In this document: positions 18,935 through 26,961 of the stretch, piece after piece
How positions within the stretch are numbered: position 1 is the stretch's first letter
How the letters are laid out: each line of letters begins with the position of its first letter
Assembly (NCBI RefSeq): GCF_001449115.1
Contig: NZ_LAIJ01000009.1
Coordinates: 1,556,114 to 1,620,113, forward strand
Origin: Occallatibacter gabretensis
Lineage (GTDB): Bacteria; Acidobacteriota; Terriglobia; Terriglobales; Acidobacteriaceae
Reading direction: 5' to 3'
Length of the DNA stretch: 64,000 nucleotides
Position numbers and translations under genes: made by a program
Notes under the pieces: model-generated
Told to the model about the DNA's origin: nothing
Database searches by the model: none
What the model saw: the letters and a program-made list of their open reading frames with translations, nothing else

Positions 18935-19584
18935 CCCGCTGCCTCGCTGAAGTTATGGTCTTCCAGCTCCGGTCGAATTGCCGCCAGGCCCCGGTACAGA
19001 CGGCTCTTAACCGTCGAAAGCGGCGCCCGCGTGATCGCGGCAATTTCCTGTAGTGAAAGCTCTTCATGGAAGCGTAACACCAGAACCTCGCGGTAGAGCA
19101 TATCCACCTGCAGAAGCGCCTGCGAAACCCGTTCGCGGTCCTCGCTCGTCGCCATGCGGTCAAAGGGCGTAGGCTGCCCGTCCGTCAACTCAAAGCTCAT
19201 CGGCCGGTCATCGTCCCCCGAGCCTTCAAAAAGCTCATCCAGGCTGGATAACGTGCGCTTGCGCCGGAAATCAATCACCAGGTTGCGCGCAATCGTAAAG
19301 AGCCACGTATCAAAGCGCGACTTGCCATTGAACTGATCGCCGCGCAGCAGCACCCGCATCCATACTTCCTGGAACAGGTCTTCGGCCAACTCGCGGTTTC
19401 CGGTCAGGTACACCAGGTAGCGCAGCAGCCGATGCTGGTACCGCACAATCAGCTCATCCAGCAGCCCTACCTCGCGGCGCTTCAACCCGCCGGCAATCGC
19501 CAGATTTTCCTGTCGTACAGCCTCCTGCTCAGCTGTGGCTGCGCTGCGGGTAAACACTGACTGAACTGTGGCAATGGCTCGCAT
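18931..19584 (-). CDS. ECF-type RNA polymerase sigma factor
   Basis: This 217-residue sigma-70 family protein has region 2 (LVYLTGNRELAEDLFQEVWMRVL, with FDTWLFTIARNLVIDFRRK) and region 4 (LPLREVLVLRF-like YREVLVLRFHEELSLQEIAAI, then PLSTVKSRLYRGLA). An acidic linker of about 45 residues joins them. It is transcribed leftward and followed with a 4-bp overlap by a two-segment membrane protein. It probably directs RNA polymerase to a specific stress or envelope regulon. Confidence 0.94.
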   Translation of the reverse strand: MRAIATVQSVFTRSAATAEQEAVRQENLAIAGGLKRREVGLLDELIVRYQHRLLRYLVYLTGNRELAEDLFQEVWMRVLLRGDQFNGKSRFDTWLFTIARNLVIDFRRKRTLSSLDELFEGSGDDDRPMSFELTDGQPTPFDRMATSEDRERVSQALLQVDMLYREVLVLRFHEELSLQEIAAITRAPLSTVKSRLYRGLAAIRPELEDHNFSEAAG

Positions 19585-19646
19585 CTGTGTGTATAGACGA
19601 CAGGTTAATCGCTGGAGATGTATATTATTCCGTACTTTACAAAACT

Positions 19647-20342
19647 TTACGTACTCTTGTGCCTTCTCCGCGCCCGCTCAGCCACGGCCAGGGCCTCCTC
19701 AATCATCTGTTGCAGGCGCTTTTCCCGGCTCTCCGGCGTCCGGTAATAGAAGATCCCCAGCAGTTGCCGCCTGCGCTGCACAATCGTCATTGCCTTCCAA
19801 CCCTGTTCCGCCAGCGGATGCCTCTGAAAGGCCATCTTTAGAATCGGCGGCGTCTCCACTTCACCCTCCATCGTCAGCATCAGCCGCTCCGCCATCTGCT
19901 CTGCCCGCCGCTCGCGTGTTTCCGCCGATTTCGCCTGCCCGATAAAATGCCCAATCCAGCTCCTGTCCGACTGGCTCAGCGATTTTTCGAACCACTTTCG
20001 CAGCTCCCGCTCGCCCTTGAGAATCCGCGCAAACTCATCCGGCAGAATCACCTGCCGTTGCTCAAAATCCGGCTCCAGGGTCACCTTTACCTCGTCCCCA
20101 GGCTTCACGCAGGCCTCGCGCTGCATCTTCTTGTAAACCACAATGCAGTCGCCGTCACCCTTGGCAATCGTCAGCAGCGAGGTGCGAAAGCCGACACCAT
20201 TCAGCGTGCCTTTCACTCGTCGCCGTTTCATCTCCGGCCACGTATTCGCTGCGTCAAACGGCACGCGCACCACGGTCCAGTTCATGTAGTCCCTGACCAG
20301 TTCCAGCCGGGCGCGGAAGTTCTTTGCTTTTGGAGCAGCCAT
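19647..20342 (-). CDS. YdeI/OmpD-associated family protein with DUF1905 domain
   Basis: A 231-residue cytoplasmic protein. The N-terminal half fits DUF1905 (FRARLEL, VRVPFDAANTW, RRVKGTLNGVGFRTSLL, KPGDEVKVTLEPD). The C-terminal half fits the YdeI/OmdA helical region (WIGHFIGQAKSAETRERRAEQ). The MAAPKAKNFRARLEL start matches the domain boundary; upstream codons do not look coding. It is divergent from rlmB. Function is not known. Confidence 0.85.
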   Translation of the reverse strand: MAAPKAKNFRARLELVRDYMNWTVVRVPFDAANTWPEMKRRRVKGTLNGVGFRTSLLTIAKGDGDCIVVYKKMQREACVKPGDEVKVTLEPDFEQRQVILPDEFARILKGERELRKWFEKSLSQSDRSWIGHFIGQAKSAETRERRAEQMAERLMLTMEGEVETPPILKMAFQRHPLAEQGWKAMTIVQRRRQLLGIFYYRTPESREKRLQQMIEEALAVAERARRRHKST

Positions 20343-20418
20343 CGCAAGTAAAAGCAGTATGCAATTCCAACGCGCGAAAGACAATCTGCTCCGCAAAATA
20401 GCCTTTTACACTGGATAC

Positions 20419-21222
20419 ATGGAGATTCTCTACGGCGTCCATTCCGTTGAAGAGGCCTTAAAGGCCGGTCGCCGCCGTTTTGACCACGTCATCGTCGCCC
20501 GCGAGCGTCAGGACGTACGACTGGAACGCCTCGTCGCTGCCTGCCGTCAGGCTGGCGTCCGCGTCCGTCAGGAGTCGCGCGAGCAGCTTACCCAGGTCGC
20601 CGGCACCGCTGGCCATCAGGGCGTGGTCGCCCTGGTCCGCGCCGCTGAATTCCTATCGATCGAAGACTTATTTGAGCCGCAACAACCCGGCCAGCCTCGT
20701 CTCGTCCTCGCGCTTGACGGTGTCGAAGATCCACAGAACCTCGGCGCTCTGCTTCGCGTCGCGGATGGCGCAGGCGTCGATGGCGTCGTGCTCACCGAGC
20801 GTCGCTCCGCGCCAATCAGCCCCGTTGCCGTAAAAGCCAGCGCCGGCGCGGCCGAACACCTCCGCATCGCCCGCGTCGTCAACCTTGTCCGCGCTCTTGA
20901 AGAGCTCAAAGAGCAGAATCTCTGGATCATTGGTCTCGACGAACGCGGCGAATCCGATTACGACCAGTTCGACTTCACAGGCGATTGCGTCCTCGTTCTG
21001 GGCCGCGAAGGCGCAGGCCTGCACGATCTCGTCAAGCGCACCTGCGACCACATTCTCAGCATCCCCATGGCAGGCGGCGTCAGCTCGCTCAACGTCTCCG
21101 CCGCAGGCGCCGTCGTGCTCTATGAAGCCTCCCGTCAGCGCCGCGCAAAACTCCGCGCTGCTTCCGCACCGGCCTCCGCATCGTCCAAGCCTCAAAAGAA
21201 ACAGAAGGGTCTCGGTTCGTAA
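20419..21222 (+). CDS. rlmB: SpoU-type 23S rRNA 2'-O-methyltransferase
   Basis: A 267-residue SPOUT-class (SpoU/TrmH) methyltransferase, probably modifying G2251 of 23S rRNA. The N-terminal substrate-binding domain begins EILYGVHSVEEAL. The knotted catalytic domain has DGVEDPQNLGALLR (motif 1), VLGREGAGL (motif 2) and IPMAGGVSSLNVSAAGAV (motif 3). The tail is Ala/Lys-rich. The start at MEILYG follows the conserved N-terminus. The stop is immediately followed by the ATG of the next gene. Confidence 0.93.
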   Translation: MEILYGVHSVEEALKAGRRRFDHVIVARERQDVRLERLVAACRQAGVRVRQESREQLTQVAGTAGHQGVVALVRAAEFLSIEDLFEPQQPGQPRLVLALDGVEDPQNLGALLRVADGAGVDGVVLTERRSAPISPVAVKASAGAAEHLRIARVVNLVRALEELKEQNLWIIGLDERGESDYDQFDFTGDCVLVLGREGAGLHDLVKRTCDHILSIPMAGGVSSLNVSAAGAVVLYEASRQRRAKLRAASAPASASSKPQKKQKGLGS

Positions 21223-23148
21223 ATGAAGTTTTTCCCAGCAGCGGCGCAGTGTCTTCTCGTGCTCGCAGTCAGCGCAGCGCAAAACCCGCCGCAAGCCCCA
21301 CAACCTCCCGCATCACCATCACAGCCCGCTTCGCAGCAGCCCGCTCAGCCAGCCCCCAGCGGCAAAGTCATCTTCTCCCGCTCCACCGACGAAAACGGCC
21401 AAACTACTACGGAAGCCTCGCCGGAAACAAAGCTCGCCAAAGCTCCCGTCTCTACGGACGAGGAACGCCAAGCCGTTACCTTCACCGCCTACGATCTCGA
21501 TGTCCATCTGCGCCCCGCCGAACACCAGATCGCCGCACGCGCCCAGCTCACCGCCCGCAATGACGGCAAAACGCCCCTAGCCCGCATTCCGCTCGAAATC
21601 TCCTCCACGCTGAACTGGGAGCGCATCCGCGTAGCGGATAAAGATGCTGCCTTCGAGGTCGCCACGCTCAACTCCGATTCCGACCACACCGGCCAACTCC
21701 ATGAGGCGGCCATCGCGCTCAGCTCCCCGCTCGCTCCCGGCGCAACCATCGCGCTCGATGTCACCTACTCCGGCATAATTGAGCCTTCCGCCCAGCGCCT
21801 CATCTCTGTCGGCGCTCCGGAAGACGCCGCTCTGCACTCTGACTGGGACCGCATCGACACCGAATTCACCGGCCTGCGCGGCTTCGGCAATGTCGCCTGG
21901 TATCCGATCTCCGCGCCGCCCGTCATCCTCGGCGATGGCTCGCGCCTCTTCGATGAGATCGGCGATCAGAAGTCCCGCATGGCCCCCGCGCGCTTCCATC
22001 TTCGCCTCACAGCCGAGTTTCCCCATGGCCAGGCGCCCACTATCGCGCTCATCAATGGCCATCCTGTCCCGCTCGCTGTCACAGACACAGAAACTTCAGG
22101 CATCGAAGTCTCCGGCGTAGCCACGGCAGAATCGCAGGCCGCACCGCTCGGCTTTGAAGCTCCCAGCCTCTTCGTCGCCATCCGCACGCTGCACCCCGGC
22201 GCAAACCTCACCGCATTCACCCGCGCTGAAGATGACGCCTGGGCCTCCTCATGGACACTGGCCGAGACGCCCGTGACGGCATTCCTTCAGCAGTGGCTTG
22301 GCGACAAGCCGCGCACGCAGCTCACCGTGCTCGACCTGCCCGATCCCAACGACGCACCCTACGAGACCGGCCCGCTGCTCGTCACAGCCATCAAAGACGC
22401 TGACCCGGAGCAGCTCAAATTCACGCTCGCTCACGCGCTCACGCATGTATGGCTCCAATCGCCGCAGGCCCCGCCCCAACAAGCATGGCTCTCGGAAGGC
22501 ATCCCTTATTTCGTGGGCACCCTGTGGACCGAGCAGCAGTATGGCCGCGCCAGGGCCCTCGAAATGCTGGAAGGCGGCCGCTCAGCCCTTGCGCTCGCCG
22601 AGCCCGAAAGCCCCGGCCAAAGCCCCGGCCAACCGCTCAGTTCCGCTTCCACGCCGGCCTACTACCGCACCAAGGCGGCCTATGTCTTCTGGATGCTCCG
22701 CGACATCGCAGGAGACGATGCGCTCTCCGCCGCTCTGCGCACCGGCCCTCAGTCCGCCGCCGATTTTGAAGCAGCGCTCCAAAAATCCGCCAAGTCAGAT
22801 CTGCACTGGTTCTTTGCCGATTGGGTCGATGCCGACCGCGGCCTTCCCGATCTTTCCATCGAAAGCCTCTTCACCAGCCCGCAGCAAGGCGATAACTGGC
22901 TCACCGCCGTCCACCTGTCCAACTCAGGCTATGCCGGCGTGGACGTCCCCGTCATCGTTCGCACAGACACCATCTCCATCACGCAGCGCGTGCAGATCCC
23001 CGCGCACGGTAAAACCATCGCACGCATTCCCATCCATGGGCGTCCCGTCGAAGTGCGCGTTAACGACGGCTCCGTTCCGGAGACCAATGCCACCGTGCAC
23101 GTAACCAAAGTCGGCCCTGCAAGCACATCCGACTCCGCAAAGCCCTGA
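21223..23148 (+). CDS. Exported M1-peptidase-like protein with a degenerate zinc motif
   Basis: A 641-residue exported protein with a short signal peptide (QCLLVLAVSAAQN), a Pro/Gln/Ser-rich spacer, an M1-like beta domain and a gluzincin-like domain. Where HExxH should be, it reads H404-A-L-T-H408. The third-ligand-like Glu is in WLSEG (E425), 17 rather than 19 residues after the second His. The catalytic Glu is therefore Ala while both His are kept, so it is probably a non-catalytic relative. It starts with no gap after rlmB. The C-terminal 100 residues form another beta domain (VDVPVIVRTD). Confidence 0.82.
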   Translation: MKFFPAAAQCLLVLAVSAAQNPPQAPQPPASPSQPASQQPAQPAPSGKVIFSRSTDENGQTTTEASPETKLAKAPVSTDEERQAVTFTAYDLDVHLRPAEHQIAARAQLTARNDGKTPLARIPLEISSTLNWERIRVADKDAAFEVATLNSDSDHTGQLHEAAIALSSPLAPGATIALDVTYSGIIEPSAQRLISVGAPEDAALHSDWDRIDTEFTGLRGFGNVAWYPISAPPVILGDGSRLFDEIGDQKSRMAPARFHLRLTAEFPHGQAPTIALINGHPVPLAVTDTETSGIEVSGVATAESQAAPLGFEAPSLFVAIRTLHPGANLTAFTRAEDDAWASSWTLAETPVTAFLQQWLGDKPRTQLTVLDLPDPNDAPYETGPLLVTAIKDADPEQLKFTLAHALTHVWLQSPQAPPQQAWLSEGIPYFVGTLWTEQQYGRARALEMLEGGRSALALAEPESPGQSPGQPLSSASTPAYYRTKAAYVFWMLRDIAGDDALSAALRTGPQSAADFEAALQKSAKSDLHWFFADWVDADRGLPDLSIESLFTSPQQGDNWLTAVHLSNSGYAGVDVPVIVRTDTISITQRVQIPAHGKTIARIPIHGRPVEVRVNDGSVPETNATVHVTKVGPASTSDSAKP

Positions 23149-23216
23149 CGCGTCTGAATCTCACTTGTATGGGATTGAAAGGGTACGGGCTTTAACTCTT
23201 ACATACCTGTAACGCC

Positions 23217-23260
23217 GGGTGCCCATTCATCGAGCGCTTTTGCTCGATGGGTGGGATACC
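23217..23260 (+). repeat. Right-half hairpin repeat (partial composite repeat)
   Basis: GGGTGCCC, then a stem ATCGAGC / GCTCGAT with loop GCTTTT, then GGGTGGGATACC. It is nearly identical to 30799-30843. It lies between two converging genes, so it may act as a transcription-ending hairpin, although no T-run follows. Confidence 0.8.
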
Positions 23261-23309
23261 GCAAACCTTCGCTGAAAAATTCGTGGGCTTTGCCCCTGAA
23301 GAGAGCAAG

Positions 23310-24251
23310 CTACTGCTGCTGATCCTGCTTCTTCTGCTGATTCGCCTGCTGCCCCTCATCGATCTGCTGCGCGGTCTTCTTCTGGAACCTCTTCGCAATA
23401 TCCCAGGCAAACTCCTGGAACTCCGAGCCGATAATACCCGTTGCTGTATTTACAAGTCCGTCGCCAAAGGTGTGCTCCAAGCCCTTCTGCTCCCGCGGAT
23501 AGTAGAGGTTAGAGATTCCGCCCGCAATAATGTTGCCGATCACGTTCGAATAATTCGGCTCCCACCGGTCTGTGCCGTCATGCTTGCATCGCACCGCGGA
23601 GATCGCCGCATAGAATGCGCGATGGACGACATTTCCATGTCCCAGCCGGAAGTAACGCGGCTCCTGGTGCCATATACCAGGCAAAAAACCATTGCCGATC
23701 ATGTTTCCCAGGAACGAATCCGCATACGCTGAGCCGGCACGCTTGAAATACCCCTGCACACCCCAACCGTATCCGTAGTAGTTATCCCCCAACTCCCGGT
23801 AGCCGCCAATCAACGCCTGCTGCGCAAAGGTAAACGGATCGATCGACCCGCGAAACGCGAGCTTCATCTTCTGTCCCTTGGTTAACGGGACCACATCTTG
23901 AGTAAACGAGGTGTTGAAGGACGGAATGATTCCGAAAGCGCGCTGTGACTCCTGCTTCTTGAGCTGCTGCTGCGCCTTATCGTACTGGCTCTGGTCCGCA
24001 GGTTGCTGTCCCGGCTGTTGAGACCCTGAACCCGATTGAGACCCGGCCTGAGAACTCGATTGACTTCCATTATTGCTAGGCGCAGGTTGCTGCTGCTGGA
24101 ACAGTTCCAGCTCCGCCATCTGTGGCTGAGGCGCATCCGGCAGCTCAGTGGCGGGGGCGTTCTCCTGAACATGCGGAGGACTCTGCGCAATAACGCCAGC
24201 CGCAGACAGAATCACCGCGCCGAAACATATCGCCCGAAGGAAATACTGCAT
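23310..24251 (-). CDS. Secreted protein, paralogue of the upstream gene
   Basis: A 313-residue protein with a signal peptide (FLRAICFGAVILSAAGVIAQ), a Gln/Ser/Gly-rich low-complexity region (about residues 45-105) and a conserved core. The core contains FRGSIDPFTFAQQA, WHQEPRYFR, PNYSNVIGNIIAGGISNLYYP and LQEF-like SEFQEFAWDIAKRF. The same core is found in the neighbouring 24404-25522 gene, so the two are paralogues. I do not recognise a characterised family; it may be envelope-associated. The tail is Gln/Lys-rich. Confidence 0.8.
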   Translation of the reverse strand: MQYFLRAICFGAVILSAAGVIAQSPPHVQENAPATELPDAPQPQMAELELFQQQQPAPSNNGSQSSSQAGSQSGSGSQQPGQQPADQSQYDKAQQQLKKQESQRAFGIIPSFNTSFTQDVVPLTKGQKMKLAFRGSIDPFTFAQQALIGGYRELGDNYYGYGWGVQGYFKRAGSAYADSFLGNMIGNGFLPGIWHQEPRYFRLGHGNVVHRAFYAAISAVRCKHDGTDRWEPNYSNVIGNIIAGGISNLYYPREQKGLEHTFGDGLVNTATGIIGSEFQEFAWDIAKRFQKKTAQQIDEGQQANQQKKQDQQQ

Positions 24252-24403
24252 TCATCACCAGAAAAGCCGGACCGGGACCGTCTCCAGTGTGCGGCGGGAG
24301 TAGGGAGTCCCGGCAGCCGACGGAAGAACAGGCCAGCCTCTCCGGAACGAATCACCCGTCTCTTGAGGTTAACCCACAAGTTATAAAAAGATTGTTTTAG
24401 CCG

Positions 24404-25522
24404 TTAGTTCGTTTTCCTTGAGCCCGGCGTCAGCCGCCGCAGCACAAACTCCTGCAGCACCGTGCTCAGTCCCCGCTCAGCTGTGCCAATCGCAAGATTC
24501 GTGAAAACCAGGCCGACACCGCGGTTCGACGGCGGATAGTACAGATTCGACAACCCGGCCGAAATCAAATCTCCGCCAATCGTCGAATAATTCGGCTGCA
24601 GTTTCCCGTTATCCCCTTTGCAGATAAACGGGTAAGCCAGCGCATGCTTCAGCCGCGAGCTCGTCGTTCCCGTCCCCTGGTAGTAGTAGCGCGGATCCTG
24701 GTGCAGTAGCGCCGGTAGAATTGCTCCGCCAAACATGATATCCGTAAACCCATCCGCGTATCTGGCTCCAACCCGCTCTCCAAATCCCCCCCAGCCCTGC
24801 GGATAATTCGGCGAATCCGAAGCCTGATCTACAGTACCCAGGAACGCCGCGGCTGCAAAGCTCACCGGGTCTACAGCCACCCTGAAAGCCAGTTTGAACT
24901 TCAACTTGGCCGGCAGCGGCACAGCATTCTGTGCGTCATACACCACGTAGAAATTCGGAATAAACCCCAGAACGCGCTGCTTCTCTGCCACCTGTATCTG
25001 TTCGGTCGCAATCTGCAGATTGTCGCCGTATACCGTCACGGAAGTAGAAGCTTCTGACAGCTTCAATTGGATTCCCGTCACCGTGGCAAACTCGCCCGGC
25101 TTGACAACCATCTCCTGGGATTTCCAGTCCGCAAAGTCCTTGCCACGAATCGTCACATGGTAAGACACTCCCGGCCTTACCCCGGCAAACTGAAAGAATC
25201 CGTTATCGTCACTGTCAACCGAGCGCTGATCCGTAATCGTGCCATCATCCAGCACCACCGTGGCGCCCACCACCACGTCGCCGTATGTATCCACAACCGT
25301 GCCTGTGATATGCCCGGGCTGCGCATCTGGAGCCGCCGGCGTCGCCTGTGCCTGCCCCGTCTGTTGCGGCGCTGCCGGTTGCTGCACCTCAACGGGAGCC
25401 GTGGCAGGCGGAGCAGAATCCACCTGCTGCGCTGACATCGCCGCCTCAAAACTCAGAATAAAAAAGACAAAAAAGGCTGCGGCAGTCCAGGTTCTTAAGA
25501 AAGTACGATTCCAGTACATCAT
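24404..25522 (-). CDS. Secreted protein with carboxypeptidase-regulatory-like domain, paralogue of the downstream gene
   Basis: A 372-residue protein. It has a signal peptide (FFVFFILSFEAAMSAQ), a Pro/Ala/Gln spacer and an Ig-fold carboxypeptidase-regulatory-like domain (residues about 70-165: GHITGTVVDTYGDVVVGA to STSVTVYG). The C-terminal core matches the next gene (FRVAVDPVSFAAAAFLG, HQDPRYYYQG, QPNYSTIGGDLISAGLSNLYYP). The regulatory-like domain is the same type as the N-terminal domain of many acidobacterial outer-membrane TonB-dependent proteins. Function unknown. Confidence 0.8.
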   Translation of the reverse strand: MMYWNRTFLRTWTAAAFFVFFILSFEAAMSAQQVDSAPPATAPVEVQQPAAPQQTGQAQATPAAPDAQPGHITGTVVDTYGDVVVGATVVLDDGTITDQRSVDSDDNGFFQFAGVRPGVSYHVTIRGKDFADWKSQEMVVKPGEFATVTGIQLKLSEASTSVTVYGDNLQIATEQIQVAEKQRVLGFIPNFYVVYDAQNAVPLPAKLKFKLAFRVAVDPVSFAAAAFLGTVDQASDSPNYPQGWGGFGERVGARYADGFTDIMFGGAILPALLHQDPRYYYQGTGTTSSRLKHALAYPFICKGDNGKLQPNYSTIGGDLISAGLSNLYYPPSNRGVGLVFTNLAIGTAERGLSTVLQEFVLRRLTPGSRKTN

Positions 25523-25618
25523 TCCACCAAATCAAAGATTGCCAGTCAGGAATGGCTTGTAAGAAGAAAGACACACACCTTAAAGGCTTTACGCACCTCA
25601 TCTCCTTTTCGCATATGC

Positions 25619-25678
25619 AAAAAGGGCGAAGATCCTACTCAGGCGTAACCTCCTGATTAGACGTTTCTCCGCCCTTGC
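25619..25678 (-). terminator. Terminator after the pspA operon
   Basis: On the minus strand, AAGGGCG and CGCCCTT form the outer stem, TCAGG/CCTGA an inner one, and TTTTTG follows. It lies 22 bp after the PspA-like stop, the right place to end the operon transcript. Confidence 0.65.
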
Positions 25679-25699
25679 CGCTCCATTTTTTTCGTCGTT

Positions 25700-26365
25700 T
25701 TAACCTACAGCTGTCTGTCGCTCCTTTATCTCCTTTAGCAGCAACTCCACCCGGTCTTCGCTCTCCAGCGCCCGGAACCGCTCTTCCAGTGATTCCTGCT
25801 CCAGCACCTCGCTCGCCGCCTCGCTCTCAGCCGAGCGCGCATGCACCTTGCTCTGCATCCGCTCCACGGCGTGAGCCTTGTCGACACCCGCCACCCGCCG
25901 CGCCTCTGCGGCACGTCCCACAGCCTTTGCCCGCCTGTGTTCGGCCACCAGCATCTCCGCCCGCGCCCGGGTCTCGCTCAGCTTCTGCTCCAGCTTGCAC
26001 AGCGCCTGCCGCAAATGGTCCGCCTCCTGCCGCTGCTCCACCACCTGCATCGCAAACCCCTTCTCCAGCGCTTCATGGCTCAGCGAGCGCTCCAGGGCCG
26101 CCCTCGCCATGTCATCCTGCCCTTTGCCCACGGCAAGCTCCGCCTTCCGCCGCCAGTCCGCGGTCTCGCGCTCCTGCTCGCCGCGCTTCTTTTCCAGCAG
26201 ATGCTGATCCGCAATCGCAATCGCCACCTGCGTCTTCAGCTGCATCAGCTGGTTCTCCATGTCCAGAACAATCTGCTTCAGCAGCTTCTCCGGATCCTCC
26301 GCTTTGTCGACAAGCTCATTGAGATTGGCGCGCAACAACGTTCCCACTCTTTCAAGTAACGACAT
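25700..26365 (-). CDS. pspA: PspA/IM30-family phage shock protein A
   Basis: A 221-residue, almost entirely helical coiled-coil protein of the PspA/IM30 (ESCRT-III-like) family that binds and stabilises stressed membranes. It shows the amphipathic N-terminus (MSLLERVGTLLRANLNELVDKAEDPEKLL), the core DMENQLMQLKTQVAIAIADQ and a C-terminal ALESEDRVELLLKEIKERQ. It closes the operon with the flotillin and NfeD-like genes. In other bacteria PspA and flotillin/YqiJ-type proteins are linked, consistent with membrane protection. Confidence 0.93.
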   Translation of the reverse strand: MSLLERVGTLLRANLNELVDKAEDPEKLLKQIVLDMENQLMQLKTQVAIAIADQHLLEKKRGEQERETADWRRKAELAVGKGQDDMARAALERSLSHEALEKGFAMQVVEQRQEADHLRQALCKLEQKLSETRARAEMLVAEHRRAKAVGRAAEARRVAGVDKAHAVERMQSKVHARSAESEAASEVLEQESLEERFRALESEDRVELLLKEIKERQTAVG

Positions 26366-26411
26366 AAAAACCTCCTCGGCTACTCGCTCGTCCTGTTACT
26401 CGTTCCTCTTG

Positions 26412-26840
26412 CTACTTGCTCTTCTCCTGAGGCTGCACCGGCTCATCCACTGTCTTCACCAGCGGAATCCCGTTGTTGCCGCTCGGAATGTAAATCGTTG
26501 TGTGATTCGGGCTGTTCGCCATCTGTTCTTGAGCCTGAATCGCCTCATGCTGCAGATACCGGTCCGTCAGCGTCGCATTGATAATCTGCTGGGATTTCGC
26601 AATGCCTTCTGCGTCCACAATGCGGATCTGAGCCTTCTGCCGCTCCACCTGCACAAGCTGCTCCGTTTGCTGAATCAGCAGCTCGTTCACCTGGATCTTG
26701 TTGGCCTCATTCGCGCGCGTCTGGTAGCGGCCGTACACCGGGCCACCCCAAAGCACCAGCCCCAGCACCATCAAGCCGCCAATCGCAACTACCCAAAAAC
26801 CACGCGCTAAACTCTTTCCCATTTCGTTTCCAGTAACCAT
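26412..26840 (-). CDS. Membrane-anchored protein with SPFH-type C-terminal tail but no SPFH domain
   Basis: A 142-residue protein with one N-terminal membrane segment (FWVVAIGGLMVLGLVLWGG). Next comes a helical region rich in Gln/Glu/Lys, and then AEGIAKSQQIINATLTDRYLQHEAI. That last block resembles the sequence after the SPFH domain in HflK/prohibitin-type proteins. The SPFH domain itself is absent. It lies between flotillin and PspA on the same strand. I preferred the second ATG (MVTGNEMGKS). It may partner the flotillin oligomer; this is inference. Confidence 0.75.
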   Translation of the reverse strand: MVTGNEMGKSLARGFWVVAIGGLMVLGLVLWGGPVYGRYQTRANEANKIQVNELLIQQTEQLVQVERQKAQIRIVDAEGIAKSQQIINATLTDRYLQHEAIQAQEQMANSPNHTTIYIPSGNNGIPLVKTVDEPVQPQEKSK

Positions 26841-26961
26841 AATGTCCTCGTCGATCCCATCCATGTTGCCTACGCAACATTCGTTCTGAACTCTGTCGAT
26901 TCAGCCTCAGCTTCCAGCTCCATACATTGAGAGCTGAAAGCTGACTGCTGATAGCCAATAG

